Of a stretch of 10,255 nt of DNA, positions 1 to 6,921 are shown in pieces. The notes under the pieces are model-generated. The model ran no database searches, was not told the DNA's origin, and saw only the letters and a list, made by a program, of their open reading frames with translations. Each line of letters begins with the position of its first letter. Position 1 is the first letter of the stretch. Source of the DNA: an uncultured Bacteroidales bacterium (lineage in GTDB: Bacteria; Bacteroidota; Bacteroidia; Bacteroidales; UBA932); contig CAKVBK010000061.1 in the NCBI GenBank assembly GCA_934725285.1, positions 1 through 10,255 on the forward strand. Reading direction: 5' to 3'. The translations under genes were made by a program, and so were the position numbers.

Positions 1-323
1 CGGGCGATGGCCATGGCCTGGAATATCCTCTCGGAGGAAACCGAGATCGGGTACGTTCCGTTCCTCAGCACGTTGCCGAAGATCATGTAACGGAGACTCT
101 TTTCGTAATATTCCTTGGTCACGTCAAGGGTGACATATTCCTTGGCGCCCAGTTCGTAGGCGTGCTTCTCATTGTCTTTCAGCTGCTCGGCGCTGAATCC
201 GCCGGTGTCCGCGCACGCCGCGTAGACCTCATAGCCTTTTTCCTTTGCGAGGTACATCACCGTGAATGATGTGTCAAGGCCGCCGCTGAAGGCGACCACA
301 ACCTTCTTCTTTTCCATATTCAT
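1..323 (-). CDS. argG: Argininosuccinate synthase, N-terminal part (runs off the window)
   Basis: Cytoplasmic ligase of arginine synthesis that joins citrulline and aspartate with ATP to give argininosuccinate. About 107 residues are visible, starting MNMEKKKVVV. Residues 13-19 are SGGLDTS, the ATP-pyrophosphatase P-loop of this family. A later stretch, YPISVSSERIFQA, also fits argininosuccinate synthase. The start is placed at 323 because that ATG shares one base with the stop of the upstream acyltransferase gene (TAATG), an arrangement for translational coupling; a second in-frame ATG lies at 317. An AAAAGGA stretch just upstream could serve as a weak ribosome binding site. The gene is third in an argR-acyltransferase-argG cluster. 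The rest of the protein lies beyond position 1. Identity is firm from the P-loop and context. Confidence 0.95.
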   Translation of the reverse strand, partial: MNMEKKKVVVAFSGGLDTSFTVMYLAKEKGYEVYAACADTGGFSAEQLKDNEKHAYELGAKEYVTLDVTKEYYEKSLRYMIFGNVLRNGTYPISVSSERIFQAMAIA

Positions 324-943
324 TAATCCTTTTTGTTGTCATTTTCCGCCTCATCGATCTTCCGGATGCGTTCGAGGACTTCCTGAGGGATTTTCGCAGG
401 GAGATGCTCCTCCGGATCGAAGAGCATTCCGGTGCAGATGCAATACTTTCTGTCTGTGCGCTTCAGCACATCCACATTGATGCATCCCTCGCAGCCTTTC
501 CAGAACGACTCGTCGCTGGTGAGTTCGGCGAAAGTCACCGGCTTGTAGCCAAGCTGGGTGTTCATCGTCATCACAGCGGCGCCGCTGGTGAGACTGAATA
601 TCTTCGCGTGAGGCCACCGTGTGCGAGCCAGCGAGAAGGTCAAATCCTTGATTCTCTTGGCAAGTCCCATACCTCTGAAATCCGGATGCACGATCAGTCC
701 GGAAGTCGTCACGTACTGCTTGTGCTCCCACGTCTCGATGTAACTAAACCCAGCGAATCTCTCACCTTGGAGGGCGATCACGGCCTTGGCCTCCTTGATT
801 TTCTGGGCCACATACTCCGGCTTTCTTTTCGCTATGCCCGTACCACGGACCTTGGCCGCATCCTCTATCGTCTTAAGAATCTCATCGACATAAATGAGGT
901 GCTTCTCCGAAGCCACCTCAACAGTCAATTCGTTCTGCGCCAT
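323..943 (-). CDS. GNAT-family acyltransferase, probable N-acylglutamate synthase of arginine synthesis
   Basis: A 206-residue GNAT acyltransferase. The acyl-CoA binding motif A is visible at residues 86-95 (HPDFRGMGLA), preceded by the usual beta strand (TTSGLIV). The C-terminal third carries four cysteines, C151-x2-C154 and C168-x-C170, which could form a metal site; this is not typical of the GNAT fold. It sits between argR and argG, 24 bases after argR and overlapping argG by one base, so a role in the first step of arginine synthesis (acylation of glutamate) is the best inference. From memory, the Bacteroides thetaiotaomicron homologue in the same position was linked by mutant fitness data to N-acylglutamate synthesis, and Bacteroides fragilis uses succinylated rather than acetylated intermediates, so the acyl donor may be succinyl-CoA. 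The sequence alone cannot decide the donor. No amino-acid-kinase domain is present, unlike classical ArgA. Confidence 0.8.
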   Translation of the reverse strand: MAQNELTVEVASEKHLIYVDEILKTIEDAAKVRGTGIAKRKPEYVAQKIKEAKAVIALQGERFAGFSYIETWEHKQYVTTSGLIVHPDFRGMGLAKRIKDLTFSLARTRWPHAKIFSLTSGAAVMTMNTQLGYKPVTFAELTSDESFWKGCEGCINVDVLKRTDRKYCICTGMLFDPEEHLPAKIPQEVLERIRKIDEAENDNKKD

Positions 944-967
944 AGTTTGTAAAGTCCGTTAAATTCG

Positions 968-1444
968 TTAATTAACTCTTTTTCCGTCAATGCCTTTGAA
1001 TATCACGGAAAGCGAACCCGCAACATTGTCGTGGGAGAATCCTTCCCTGATCACCAGCAGAATCGTGTCATCTCCCGCCAACGTCCCCATAATCTCAGGA
1101 AGATGGCCTTCATCAATGATCGAGGCAATCATCCCGGCATGGCCCGGCCGTGTCTTGATCACCGCCATAGAACCGGAGAACTCCAGGCTGTCAATGCTGT
1201 CCGACGACATCGAAGAATCGCGAAGAGTGTTACGAAGCATTCCCGGCTGAGGAAGACTGTAACTGTAGCCGTTTCCGTCGTGTATCTTTGTAATCCTTAG
1301 TTCTCTGATATCCCTAGAAAGGGTCGCCTGCGCGACACTCAATCCACGCTGTTCCAGTCGCGCGGACAGTTCCTCCTGATTAGATACCTTATTGTCCTTG
1401 ATGATTTCTCTTATTACCCTCTGCCTCTCAAGTTTACTTTTCAT
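968..1444 (-). CDS. argR: Arginine repressor ArgR
   Basis: Transcriptional regulator of 158 residues, the normal ArgR length. The N-terminal winged helix-turn-helix (about residues 1-70) contains the recognition segment AQATLSRDIREL. The C-terminal arginine-binding and oligomerisation domain contains GTLAGDDTILLV, matching the conserved GT-AGDDT motif whose Asp pair contacts arginine. It is the first gene of the arginine cluster, with 24 bases between its stop and the acyltransferase start. The ATG at 1444 is chosen because it gives the full N-terminal helix; no clear Shine-Dalgarno is seen, as is common in this phylum. A candidate ARG box lies immediately upstream of the start, which suggests autoregulation. 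Confidence 0.95.
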   Translation of the reverse strand: MKSKLERQRVIREIIKDNKVSNQEELSARLEQRGLSVAQATLSRDIRELRITKIHDGNGYSYSLPQPGMLRNTLRDSSMSSDSIDSLEFSGSMAVIKTRPGHAGMIASIIDEGHLPEIMGTLAGDDTILLVIREGFSHDNVAGSLSVIFKGIDGKRVN

Positions 1445-1447
1445 GAT

Positions 1448-1465
1448 AGAGCATATTTATTCAAA
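1448..1465 (-). promoter_or_regulatory. Candidate ARG box (ArgR operator)
   Basis: Read on the minus strand the 18 bases are TTTGAATAAATATGCTCT. This fits the Bacillus-type ARG box consensus CATGAATAAAAATKCAAK at 13 of 18 positions and the Escherichia coli half-site TGAAT fully on one side. It lies between the argR start codon and the candidate -7 element, where a bound ArgR hexamer would block initiation. The match is by eye, in AT-rich DNA, so moderate confidence. Confidence 0.5.
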
Positions 1466-1472
1466 CACAATA

Positions 1473-1501
1473 CAAATATATGTATATTTTTTCAATATCA
1501 A
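1473..1501 (-). promoter_or_regulatory. Candidate promoter of the argR cluster
   Basis: On the minus strand TATATTTG (1480-1473) matches the Bacteroides -7 consensus TAnnTTTG exactly. A TTG at 1501-1499 lies 18 bases upstream as a possible -33 element. Transcription would start near 1467, giving a leader of about 20 bases that contains the ARG box. Confidence 0.55.
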
Positions 1502-1634
1502 GGCAAAATCATTGCATAATTTTCTAAAAATAATTTCATAATATTCAGTAGGCGTTTCTTCAGCTGCACGATGTGACCACAAATGCATGAAACGAACGCA
1601 TCGAGATGAACACATGTATATCCAAAGAATATTG

Positions 1635-1642
1635 TATCTTTG
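1635..1642 (+). promoter_or_regulatory. Candidate -7 element for the S24/S26 peptidase gene
   Basis: TATCTTTG fits the Bacteroides -7 consensus TAnnTTTG exactly. I see no convincing TTTG-type -33 element at the expected distance. If used, transcription begins near 1648, which rules out a TTG start at 1640 and supports the ATG at 1682. Confidence 0.5.
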
Positions 1643-1681
1643 CCCTCAAAGGATAAAATAAGATATTCCTTTGAAAACGAC

Positions 1682-2155
1682 ATGCAAAGTATGACTGTCA
1701 ACAATGGGGATTTATTAGGTGAGACAATTGATCTTCTGCGCGAAGGACGGTTGGTCACAATCCCTATCAAAGGAAGCAGTATGGCTCCGTTTATCGTTGA
1801 GGGGAAAGATACTGTTGTACTAGAAGGCATCGAGGCTGGCACCCCAGAAGGAGAGAAACGAAAACTGGCGAAAGCAGGTGACATCGTGCTCTTCAACACA
1901 GGCGGGAAATACTATCTTCACAGAATACTTCGACTTGACCACGGTATCGCGGAAATCCAAGGGGACGGAATACTACGGTCAAAAGAAAGATGCTCTACGG
2001 ACAGGATCTTCGGAAGAGTGCGCACTGTGGTAAAAAAAGGCGGGAAGCTTGTTGATGTCAGCGCGACCTCTTATCGTGTGAAAGTCCACATCTGGCTGTC
2101 ACTTCATCCATTCCGCAGAATCCTTTTAGGAATATGGCGTCGTCTGCCGAAATAA
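1682..2155 (+). CDS. Small S24/S26-family serine peptidase, Ser/His (SipW/Sec11-like) type
   Basis: A 157-residue protein with the fold signature of the signal peptidase/LexA clan. Residues 31-36 (GSSMAP) form the GxSMxP box with Ser33 as likely nucleophile. GDIV at 67-70 and YYLHRIL at 77-83 follow; His80 stands where LexA and bacterial signal peptidase I have the catalytic Lys, as in SipW and Sec11 enzymes. GDG at 94-96 resembles the GDN box. There is no N-terminal membrane anchor; the C-terminus (about 137-154) is amphipathic and basic. The open frame extends back to a TTG at 1640, but that codon lies inside the candidate -7 element, so the ATG at 1682 (or 1691) is preferred. It is a single gene, divergent from argR and convergent with the six-gene operon. 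Family membership is secure; the substrate is unknown. Confidence 0.8.
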   Translation: MQSMTVNNGDLLGETIDLLREGRLVTIPIKGSSMAPFIVEGKDTVVLEGIEAGTPEGEKRKLAKAGDIVLFNTGGKYYLHRILRLDHGIAEIQGDGILRSKERCSTDRIFGRVRTVVKKGGKLVDVSATSYRVKVHIWLSLHPFRRILLGIWRRLPK

Positions 2156-2157
2156 AA

Positions 2158-2185
2158 AAGGCCCGCCTATGAAGAAGCGGGCCTT
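2158..2185. terminator. Bidirectional intrinsic terminator between convergent genes
   Basis: A perfect 9-bp stem, AAGGCCCGC (2158-2166) with GCGGGCCTT (2177-2185), and a 10-base loop. On the minus strand the stem is followed by a T-rich run (TTTTTTATTT when the stem's terminal bases are included), making it a strong terminator for the minus-strand operon ending at 2208. On the plus strand it directly follows the peptidase stop codon but has only a weak T tract. Confidence 0.9.
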
Positions 2186-2207
2186 GATTCAAAGTCTCAT
2201 TTACCTC

Positions 2208-3566
2208 TCACCAGGAGATGTGGGTGCCGAAAGTGATACGGCTGTTCATTTCATCAAGAGGGATACCTTGAGGGTTGATTTTTCCAAGGATGGACTCCAT
2301 TCCGAAAAAGATGGTAGCCCACGGAATCTTGATGTTCAGAAGCCCGCCGAGCGTCGCTCCATAGTTGCTGATTCCGGCGCTGCCAGTCATGTCCAACGCT
2401 TTGAATGGATTGAAGTCCAATGCAACCCTGACCTCGCGATATGGGACAAGGCTGTTGAACCGGTAAGTTCCAAGAAGGCCGACAGAGAAATTATTGAGAA
2501 CATTGTATTTGGCGCCGACACGAACCGTGGCCGGAAGCATACGGAGCTCGCTTTCTTCTTCCCCCTTACGAAACTCAAACAATTCTGAGAACTCATCGGC
2601 GACATTTGTCAGTTCATCCCCGATTGTGTTTCCCGAATCAAGGTCTACATCATTGGAGCCGGAATATTTCCAATCCTTCACAGCGGTCTCGCCACGGAGG
2701 TTGTTATACCAGTTTATACCTCCAAGATCAGTGACAGCCGCTGACAGGGCAACAGGGCCGACATTATAGACAAGACCCAAATCAAGGCCCAAGCCGAATC
2801 CATTGAATCCCAAGCGTTTGTCAAATTCAGAATTACTAAAGTCAATAATGTCTGAATATGTGCCGGTAGATGACTTCTTGGTGGCTATCTTCATAGCGTC
2901 ATAGGCTCCTGAAAGTGTCCCGTCTGCGGAGACTGTCCATTCATCACCCGTCAGACGCAAATTCATCCTGTCCATTTTCACATTAAGGCCGGCCAGTCCG
3001 ACAAGCCCTTTCAGTTTTACACCAACAGTAAGATCCCCGATTCTCCAAGACGACCCTAATCCGATTTGGGCAAACGCCGCACCTCTCACATTCAGGCCGG
3101 AGAAATCATAGGAATCAGCTTCGGTTGTTCCGGTCTTCAGAAAACGAAAAAGATCATAAGGCAGAGAGCCGTCAACTGACGCCCTCAACGAAAAGTCAAT
3201 GACATTGTACAGTTTTCCTGTCTTGATGCCGATGGACAGCAAATTGGCATTGACATCTGTGGAGATCATATTGTTGCCACTGTTGAAATTAGCGAGAGCC
3301 TCTTCAGTGGACACATCCGGATGCATGAACGTGACAAGATTCCCGTCATGAGGATAGAGCAGGCTGGCCATCCCGATGTTTCCGAGGAAACCGAGTGAGG
3401 TCGAGCCGATCACAGGCAAAGCAACAAAACGGTAGTCCGAATGCAAAGCCGGGTTCAGATTGTAAGAGTACGCGTATCCGGAAGAGAAATATCCGGTCTG
3501 GAGTTCCTGCGCATGAGAAGCAAGACAAGCCGCAGCCATCATGGCTGACAATATTATTCTTTTCAT
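2208..3566 (-). CDS. DUF5723-like outer-membrane/secreted protein
   Basis: A 452-residue protein of unknown function. The N-terminus is a Sec signal peptide (MKRIILSAMMAAACLASHA, cleavage expected before Gln20). The mature start ELQTGYFSSGYAYSYNLNPAL resembles, from memory, the start of DUF5723 proteins of Bacteroidota. The rest shows alternating hydrophobic and polar stretches rich in Gly and aromatic residues, and the chain ends in an aromatic residue (HISW), both consistent with an outer-membrane beta barrel. Its ATG overlaps the stop of the upstream lipoprotein gene by four bases (ATGA), so the two are probably translated as a pair. It is the last gene before the terminator at 2158-2185. 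C14 follows three Ala, but the signal fits signal peptidase I better than a lipobox. No biochemical role can be assigned. Confidence 0.75.
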   Translation of the reverse strand: MKRIILSAMMAAACLASHAQELQTGYFSSGYAYSYNLNPALHSDYRFVALPVIGSTSLGFLGNIGMASLLYPHDGNLVTFMHPDVSTEEALANFNSGNNMISTDVNANLLSIGIKTGKLYNVIDFSLRASVDGSLPYDLFRFLKTGTTEADSYDFSGLNVRGAAFAQIGLGSSWRIGDLTVGVKLKGLVGLAGLNVKMDRMNLRLTGDEWTVSADGTLSGAYDAMKIATKKSSTGTYSDIIDFSNSEFDKRLGFNGFGLGLDLGLVYNVGPVALSAAVTDLGGINWYNNLRGETAVKDWKYSGSNDVDLDSGNTIGDELTNVADEFSELFEFRKGEEESELRMLPATVRVGAKYNVLNNFSVGLLGTYRFNSLVPYREVRVALDFNPFKALDMTGSAGISNYGATLGGLLNIKIPWATIFFGMESILGKINPQGIPLDEMNSRITFGTHISW

Positions 3567-4240
3567 TCGTCTGTGTCTTTTATGGTTATGCCGTCAGGAA
3601 ACCTGAGACTTGAATTTATAATCTGAACACCCTGCTTTTTGGAAACAATGGAACCTGAGGCCGGGATCTCAGAGATAATGAAATTTATCCTGAATCCATC
3701 AAAATTGACCACTTCATCCGCCAATGTCACCTTCATCAATGCGGGTGTTGAGGAAGGTTTATCAATATCTCCGGCGTCAATTGTCACAGACATATCCACA
3801 TCCACGTTGTCAACGACATTGCCTTCCACATCTATCGCTTCCGCCTGGCAAGTGAACCTGAACGGGATTGTGTTGACAACGTCCATGGCGAACTCGACAG
3901 CCTTTACACGAATATTTCCGGTGTCAGCGTTTCCGATTCCGTGCACATCGTAGGTTCCAAACTGAACCGGAACCTGCAACGAGGACGGCCAGTCAACCAG
4001 AAAGACGTCACCTTCATCCTTGAAGAATTTCCTGACCGGATCTGCCACCATTGATTCTATTGGAATCATCTTGAAGTCTCCGACAGGAATCTCAACACCT
4101 TTGCCGACATTGACTGTCATGTCAATGTCTTTGCCGGTCAGGTCATACTCCTTGTCAACAGAACACGAAGCGAACAGCGACATTGACATCGCCACAAGGC
4201 ATATCGTACAATGCCTTAAATCTGTAGGTTGAAAAATCAT
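3563..4240 (-). CDS. Small lipoprotein of unknown function, coupled to the DUF5723-like gene
   Basis: A 225-residue predicted lipoprotein. A hydrophobic stretch ends in LFASC, with Cys26 as the likely lipidated residue. The following SVDKEYDL contains acidic residues shortly after Cys26 but does not clearly match a surface-export signal. The mature part is rich in Val, Ile and Asp with a strand-like pattern (for example VDNVDVDMSVTIDAG), suggesting a beta-sandwich. The opening KEYDLTGKDIDMTV recalls small Bacteroidota lipoproteins with a YDL-x-DID pattern, but I cannot name a family with confidence. The stop overlaps the next gene by four bases, and the upstream porin-like gene ends only 6 bases before this start, so it is in the same operon. 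It may act as a periplasmic or outer-membrane partner of the DUF5723-like protein. Confidence 0.75.
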   Translation of the reverse strand: MIFQPTDLRHCTICLVAMSMSLFASCSVDKEYDLTGKDIDMTVNVGKGVEIPVGDFKMIPIESMVADPVRKFFKDEGDVFLVDWPSSLQVPVQFGTYDVHGIGNADTGNIRVKAVEFAMDVVNTIPFRFTCQAEAIDVEGNVVDNVDVDMSVTIDAGDIDKPSSTPALMKVTLADEVVNFDGFRINFIISEIPASGSIVSKKQGVQIINSSLRFPDGITIKDTDE

Positions 4241-4246
4241 ACGTTA

Positions 4247-5566
4247 TCAGAATGAATATTTAACAACAGCCAAAACGCGGTGATTTATGATTAGATGCGC
4301 GTCACCGGCGGCTATTCCATACGGATCAAGGGCATTGATGTCACCATAATCCACACACGTGCCATTATATTCTACAGCGACAGTCAGCCGGTCAAGGTTG
4401 AAAGCGACAGCCGGAGCCAAGCGCATGATATGCCGGATGTTCTTGAAGCCTCCGTCAAAATAATATATGTTGTCCGGATCGGTATAGTCTGTCGTTATTG
4501 AAGGTATCAAAGTCTTGGATGTTCCCAAAGCTTTCATGAAGCCGGCCATGAGCATAAATTGCCACTGCGAGCCATAACTCATGGAAACAAAACTTGTTGA
4601 AGAGCGGAGTGGCGTGTACTTATAGTGATAGACATCACTCATGTCGTAAGCCGCATAGCCACCCATCAAACGCAGATGATCGCCACCAGAAGCCAGAACT
4701 GACTTGGCGTTGATCTTGAAAAGTCCTTTGGAGAACCCCAAATAAAGCATCGGACTGATCATCGATATTCGGTCTTTGACATCGGTACCCTTGTCATTCC
4801 AGACACTCGCCGTAGTCGTGCGCCAACGCGGTCTGAGACTGATGAAATCAGCGCCCGCCTTGGCTATGAAATGCTTTGATGAATATGTCAAGCCTGCATA
4901 CAGTTCCGGGACAAGGCCGTATTTCACATAATCCGCCGATGGACCCTGCGGTCCGGTCGGCGTGAATTCCATCGGATAGAGGGCCCCGATGGTAAATGCG
5001 AAATGTTTGAGGAACGATGCCTCGAACATTAACTGTGGGCTTCGGGCATAAGGGTTGAACGGTGAGCCCACCTCATAGCCAACGCTGTAAGGCATGTCCT
5101 CCGACATAGGATGCCAGGCATGGCCGACCTTGAAAGCTGTCGAGTTGATCCCATCACCCAAATCGTCCCATTTAAGATTCAGATAAGCCTCGCGAAGGCG
5201 AAGTGACGCAGAGCTGCCGTTCATCAAATAGAAATCAGCCTCCAGCTTGCCTGTCACATTAAAGGAACCATACCGGAAACCTGTGAGGTTCACACCGACA
5301 CGTGTAGTGATGGCAGACATCTTAAATGAAGGATTGTACCAGATGTCCTTTCCCTCAAGATTGATTTCCTTGTCGTAAGGAATATAGTAGAACAAGTCTT
5401 CAGCGTCGGCCTTGGAGTCGCGGGCGTCAAAAATGGCGCTCGCACGGAAAAAGCCGTATGGTTCGAGATGATTGGTCAACTTCACCAAATGGCTTTGAGC
5501 CTCAGAGGGTAAAGCGGCAAGTGACATGGCGACAGCCGATGCCAACATAGGGATTATCTTCTTCAT
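4247..5566 (-). CDS. Outer-membrane porin-like beta barrel (paralogue A)
   Basis: A 439-residue protein with a Sec signal peptide (MKKIIPMLASAVAMSLAALPSEA, cleavage expected after Ala23). The frame extends 16 codons further upstream, but that stretch (MTSQGGCRPC...) would precede a complete signal peptide, so ATG 5566 is chosen. The mature protein begins with a YGFFR segment and ends in Phe (VVKYSF), the usual C-terminal barrel signature. It is clearly related to the next gene upstream at 5624-6898: shared landmarks are DLFYYIP/DFFYYLP, GHAWHPM/GQAWHPM, DYVKYGLVPELYAGL/DYIKYSCTPEFYLGL and INHRVLAVVKYSF/TNHRVQALVKFTF. The layout of an early YGFxR strand and a DxR loop resembles DcaP-like porins, which I offer only as a candidate family. 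With the DASS gene in the operon, passage of small organic acids is plausible. Confidence 0.78.
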   Translation of the reverse strand: MKKIIPMLASAVAMSLAALPSEAQSHLVKLTNHLEPYGFFRASAIFDARDSKADAEDLFYYIPYDKEINLEGKDIWYNPSFKMSAITTRVGVNLTGFRYGSFNVTGKLEADFYLMNGSSASLRLREAYLNLKWDDLGDGINSTAFKVGHAWHPMSEDMPYSVGYEVGSPFNPYARSPQLMFEASFLKHFAFTIGALYPMEFTPTGPQGPSADYVKYGLVPELYAGLTYSSKHFIAKAGADFISLRPRWRTTTASVWNDKGTDVKDRISMISPMLYLGFSKGLFKINAKSVLASGGDHLRLMGGYAAYDMSDVYHYKYTPLRSSTSFVSMSYGSQWQFMLMAGFMKALGTSKTLIPSITTDYTDPDNIYYFDGGFKNIRHIMRLAPAVAFNLDRLTVAVEYNGTCVDYGDINALDPYGIAAGDAHLIINHRVLAVVKYSF

Positions 5567-5585
5567 AACGTCAATTCTTTCCGTA

Positions 5586-5605
5586 CAAGGCCGACAGCCG
5601 CCTTG
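5586..5605 (-). other. Small intergenic hairpin between the two porin-like genes
   Basis: CAAGGC (5586-5591) and GCCTTG (5600-5605) form a 6-bp inverted repeat with an 8-base loop, within the 57-base gap between the two paralogues. No T tract follows on the minus strand, so it is not a standard terminator. It could protect or process the upstream transcript, or simply be chance. Confidence 0.35.
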
Positions 5606-5623
5606 ACTTGTCAAACAATTATA

Positions 5624-6898
5624 TTAGAAAGTAAATTTGACCAGCGCTTGAACACGGTGGTTGGTGATCCAGTGAAGATTGTCCTCGGCAAGACCGTTGG
5701 CACCGATGCATTTCTTTCCGTCCACTGTCTTGTAATCACCGTACTGCACGCCTGTAAGTTCATATTCAAGACCGATCGCGAACTTGCCGATGTTGTGGAT
5801 CACAGTAGGGGTGAGCCTGTACATCTGGTTCATGTTCGAGAAGCTGTTCTTGCTGAAATAGATGTTGGCGGCAGGGACATAGCCATCCTTGGCTCCGTAA
5901 AGGTCATCCTTGGTTCCGAAATTCTTCACGTAACCCGCGAAAAGTATCCATTGGGTCTTCTTGCCGTACATGAAGCTGGCCCATGTGGAGGAGTTGCGTG
6001 TAGGGGTATATTCGTAGCTTACGCCGTCAGACTTAACCCCTGAGATTCCGTAGCCGCCATTGAGGTTGACATGCTCACCGGCCTCTGCGAAGACTGTCTT
6101 CACCTTGACCGAGAACAATCCGCTCCTGTACTGTCCGTAGAGGAACGGAGAGAATGTGGTGATGCGGTCATCAACCTTGACCTTTCCGTCATTGTGCCTT
6201 GGTTTGATAGAGAGCATGTCCACACCAGCCCTGAAGAGGAGGTTGTCGTCCTTGTAGTTCAATCCGAGGTAGAACTCAGGAGTGCAGCTGTACTTGATGT
6301 AGTCGGACGATGCTCCGTCCGGCCCGGCGGAAGTGTACTGCATCTGCCAGATGGCGGCTCCGGTCAGCGACAAAGCCTCACTGACATTGTAGTCCAATTT
6401 CACCTGAGGAGTGCGGCTGAAAGGTCCGAAAGGCGCACCGGTGTTGAGGGAGAAGACATCCGGCATATCAGCTGCCATCGGATGCCAAGCCTGACCGGCG
6501 GTTACCATCCAATCGTTCTTACCTATCGTGGCGTATGCCTGACGAAGACGGAGGACAGCGGTACCGGTAACTCCCGAAAAGCCATTATAGAAGTCAGTCT
6601 CTATCTTGGCGCCCATCTTGAAGCCGTTATACTCATAACCGGTCACATTGAGTCCGATTCTGGAGGTAAGGGCAGCGAAACGGAAGGAGCTCTGTCCGTT
6701 CAGGTCGGTGTCACCTTCTTTCACCTCATCTTTAGGAAGGTAATAAAAAAAGTCCTCTGTACCTGCGACACTCTCACGTGTATCGAACGCATAGTAGTTA
6801 CGGATGAAACCGTAAAGATTGACCTTTGGTTTGGTCTCCTGCGCGCCGAGTGACGCGCAGAAAACCAATGAAGCAAGCAATAGTGAAGTTCTTTTCAT
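5624..6898 (-). CDS. Outer-membrane porin-like beta barrel (paralogue B)
   Basis: A 424-residue protein with a Sec signal peptide (MKRTSLLLASLVFCASLGA, cleavage expected after Ala19). C14 is preceded by Phe, so it is not a good lipobox. The mature protein opens with VNLYGFIRNYYAFDTRES, then alternating strand-like segments rich in Gly, Tyr and Phe, and ends in VKFTF with a terminal Phe, all as expected for a beta barrel inserted by BamA. It is paralogous over its full length to the downstream gene at 4247-5566. It starts 23 bases after the DASS transporter gene, which suggests shared transcription and a role in outer-membrane passage of the transporter's substrate. DcaP-like porin is the candidate family. 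A role as a non-porin barrel cannot be excluded. Confidence 0.8.
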   Translation of the reverse strand: MKRTSLLLASLVFCASLGAQETKPKVNLYGFIRNYYAFDTRESVAGTEDFFYYLPKDEVKEGDTDLNGQSSFRFAALTSRIGLNVTGYEYNGFKMGAKIETDFYNGFSGVTGTAVLRLRQAYATIGKNDWMVTAGQAWHPMAADMPDVFSLNTGAPFGPFSRTPQVKLDYNVSEALSLTGAAIWQMQYTSAGPDGASSDYIKYSCTPEFYLGLNYKDDNLLFRAGVDMLSIKPRHNDGKVKVDDRITTFSPFLYGQYRSGLFSVKVKTVFAEAGEHVNLNGGYGISGVKSDGVSYEYTPTRNSSTWASFMYGKKTQWILFAGYVKNFGTKDDLYGAKDGYVPAANIYFSKNSFSNMNQMYRLTPTVIHNIGKFAIGLEYELTGVQYGDYKTVDGKKCIGANGLAEDNLHWITNHRVQALVKFTF

Positions 6899-6921
6899 AT
6901 ACTATATTTTAAATCAAATCA

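Noticed and set aside
404..952. 182-codon plus-strand open frame
   Set aside because: Antisense to the acyltransferase gene, which has clear GNAT motifs; no motif of its own.
1534..1547. Second ARG-box-like sequence (TTTCATAATATTCA)
   Set aside because: Only the right half-site matches the consensus; in AT-rich intergenic DNA this is expected by chance.
1640..1681. TTG start extending the peptidase gene upstream by 14 codons
   Set aside because: The TTG lies inside an exact TAnnTTTG promoter element, so it would be upstream of the expected transcript start; the extension adds no recognisable domain sequence.
5567..5614. 16-residue N-terminal extension of porin-like gene A
   Set aside because: It would bury a complete Sec signal peptide (MKKIIPML...SEA) behind a hydrophilic Cys-containing stretch; the internal ATG at 5566 matches the start of the paralogue.
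6071..6853. 260-codon plus-strand open frame
   Set aside because: It lies wholly antisense to the porin-like gene B, with no recognisable domain and a residue make-up typical of a shadow frame.
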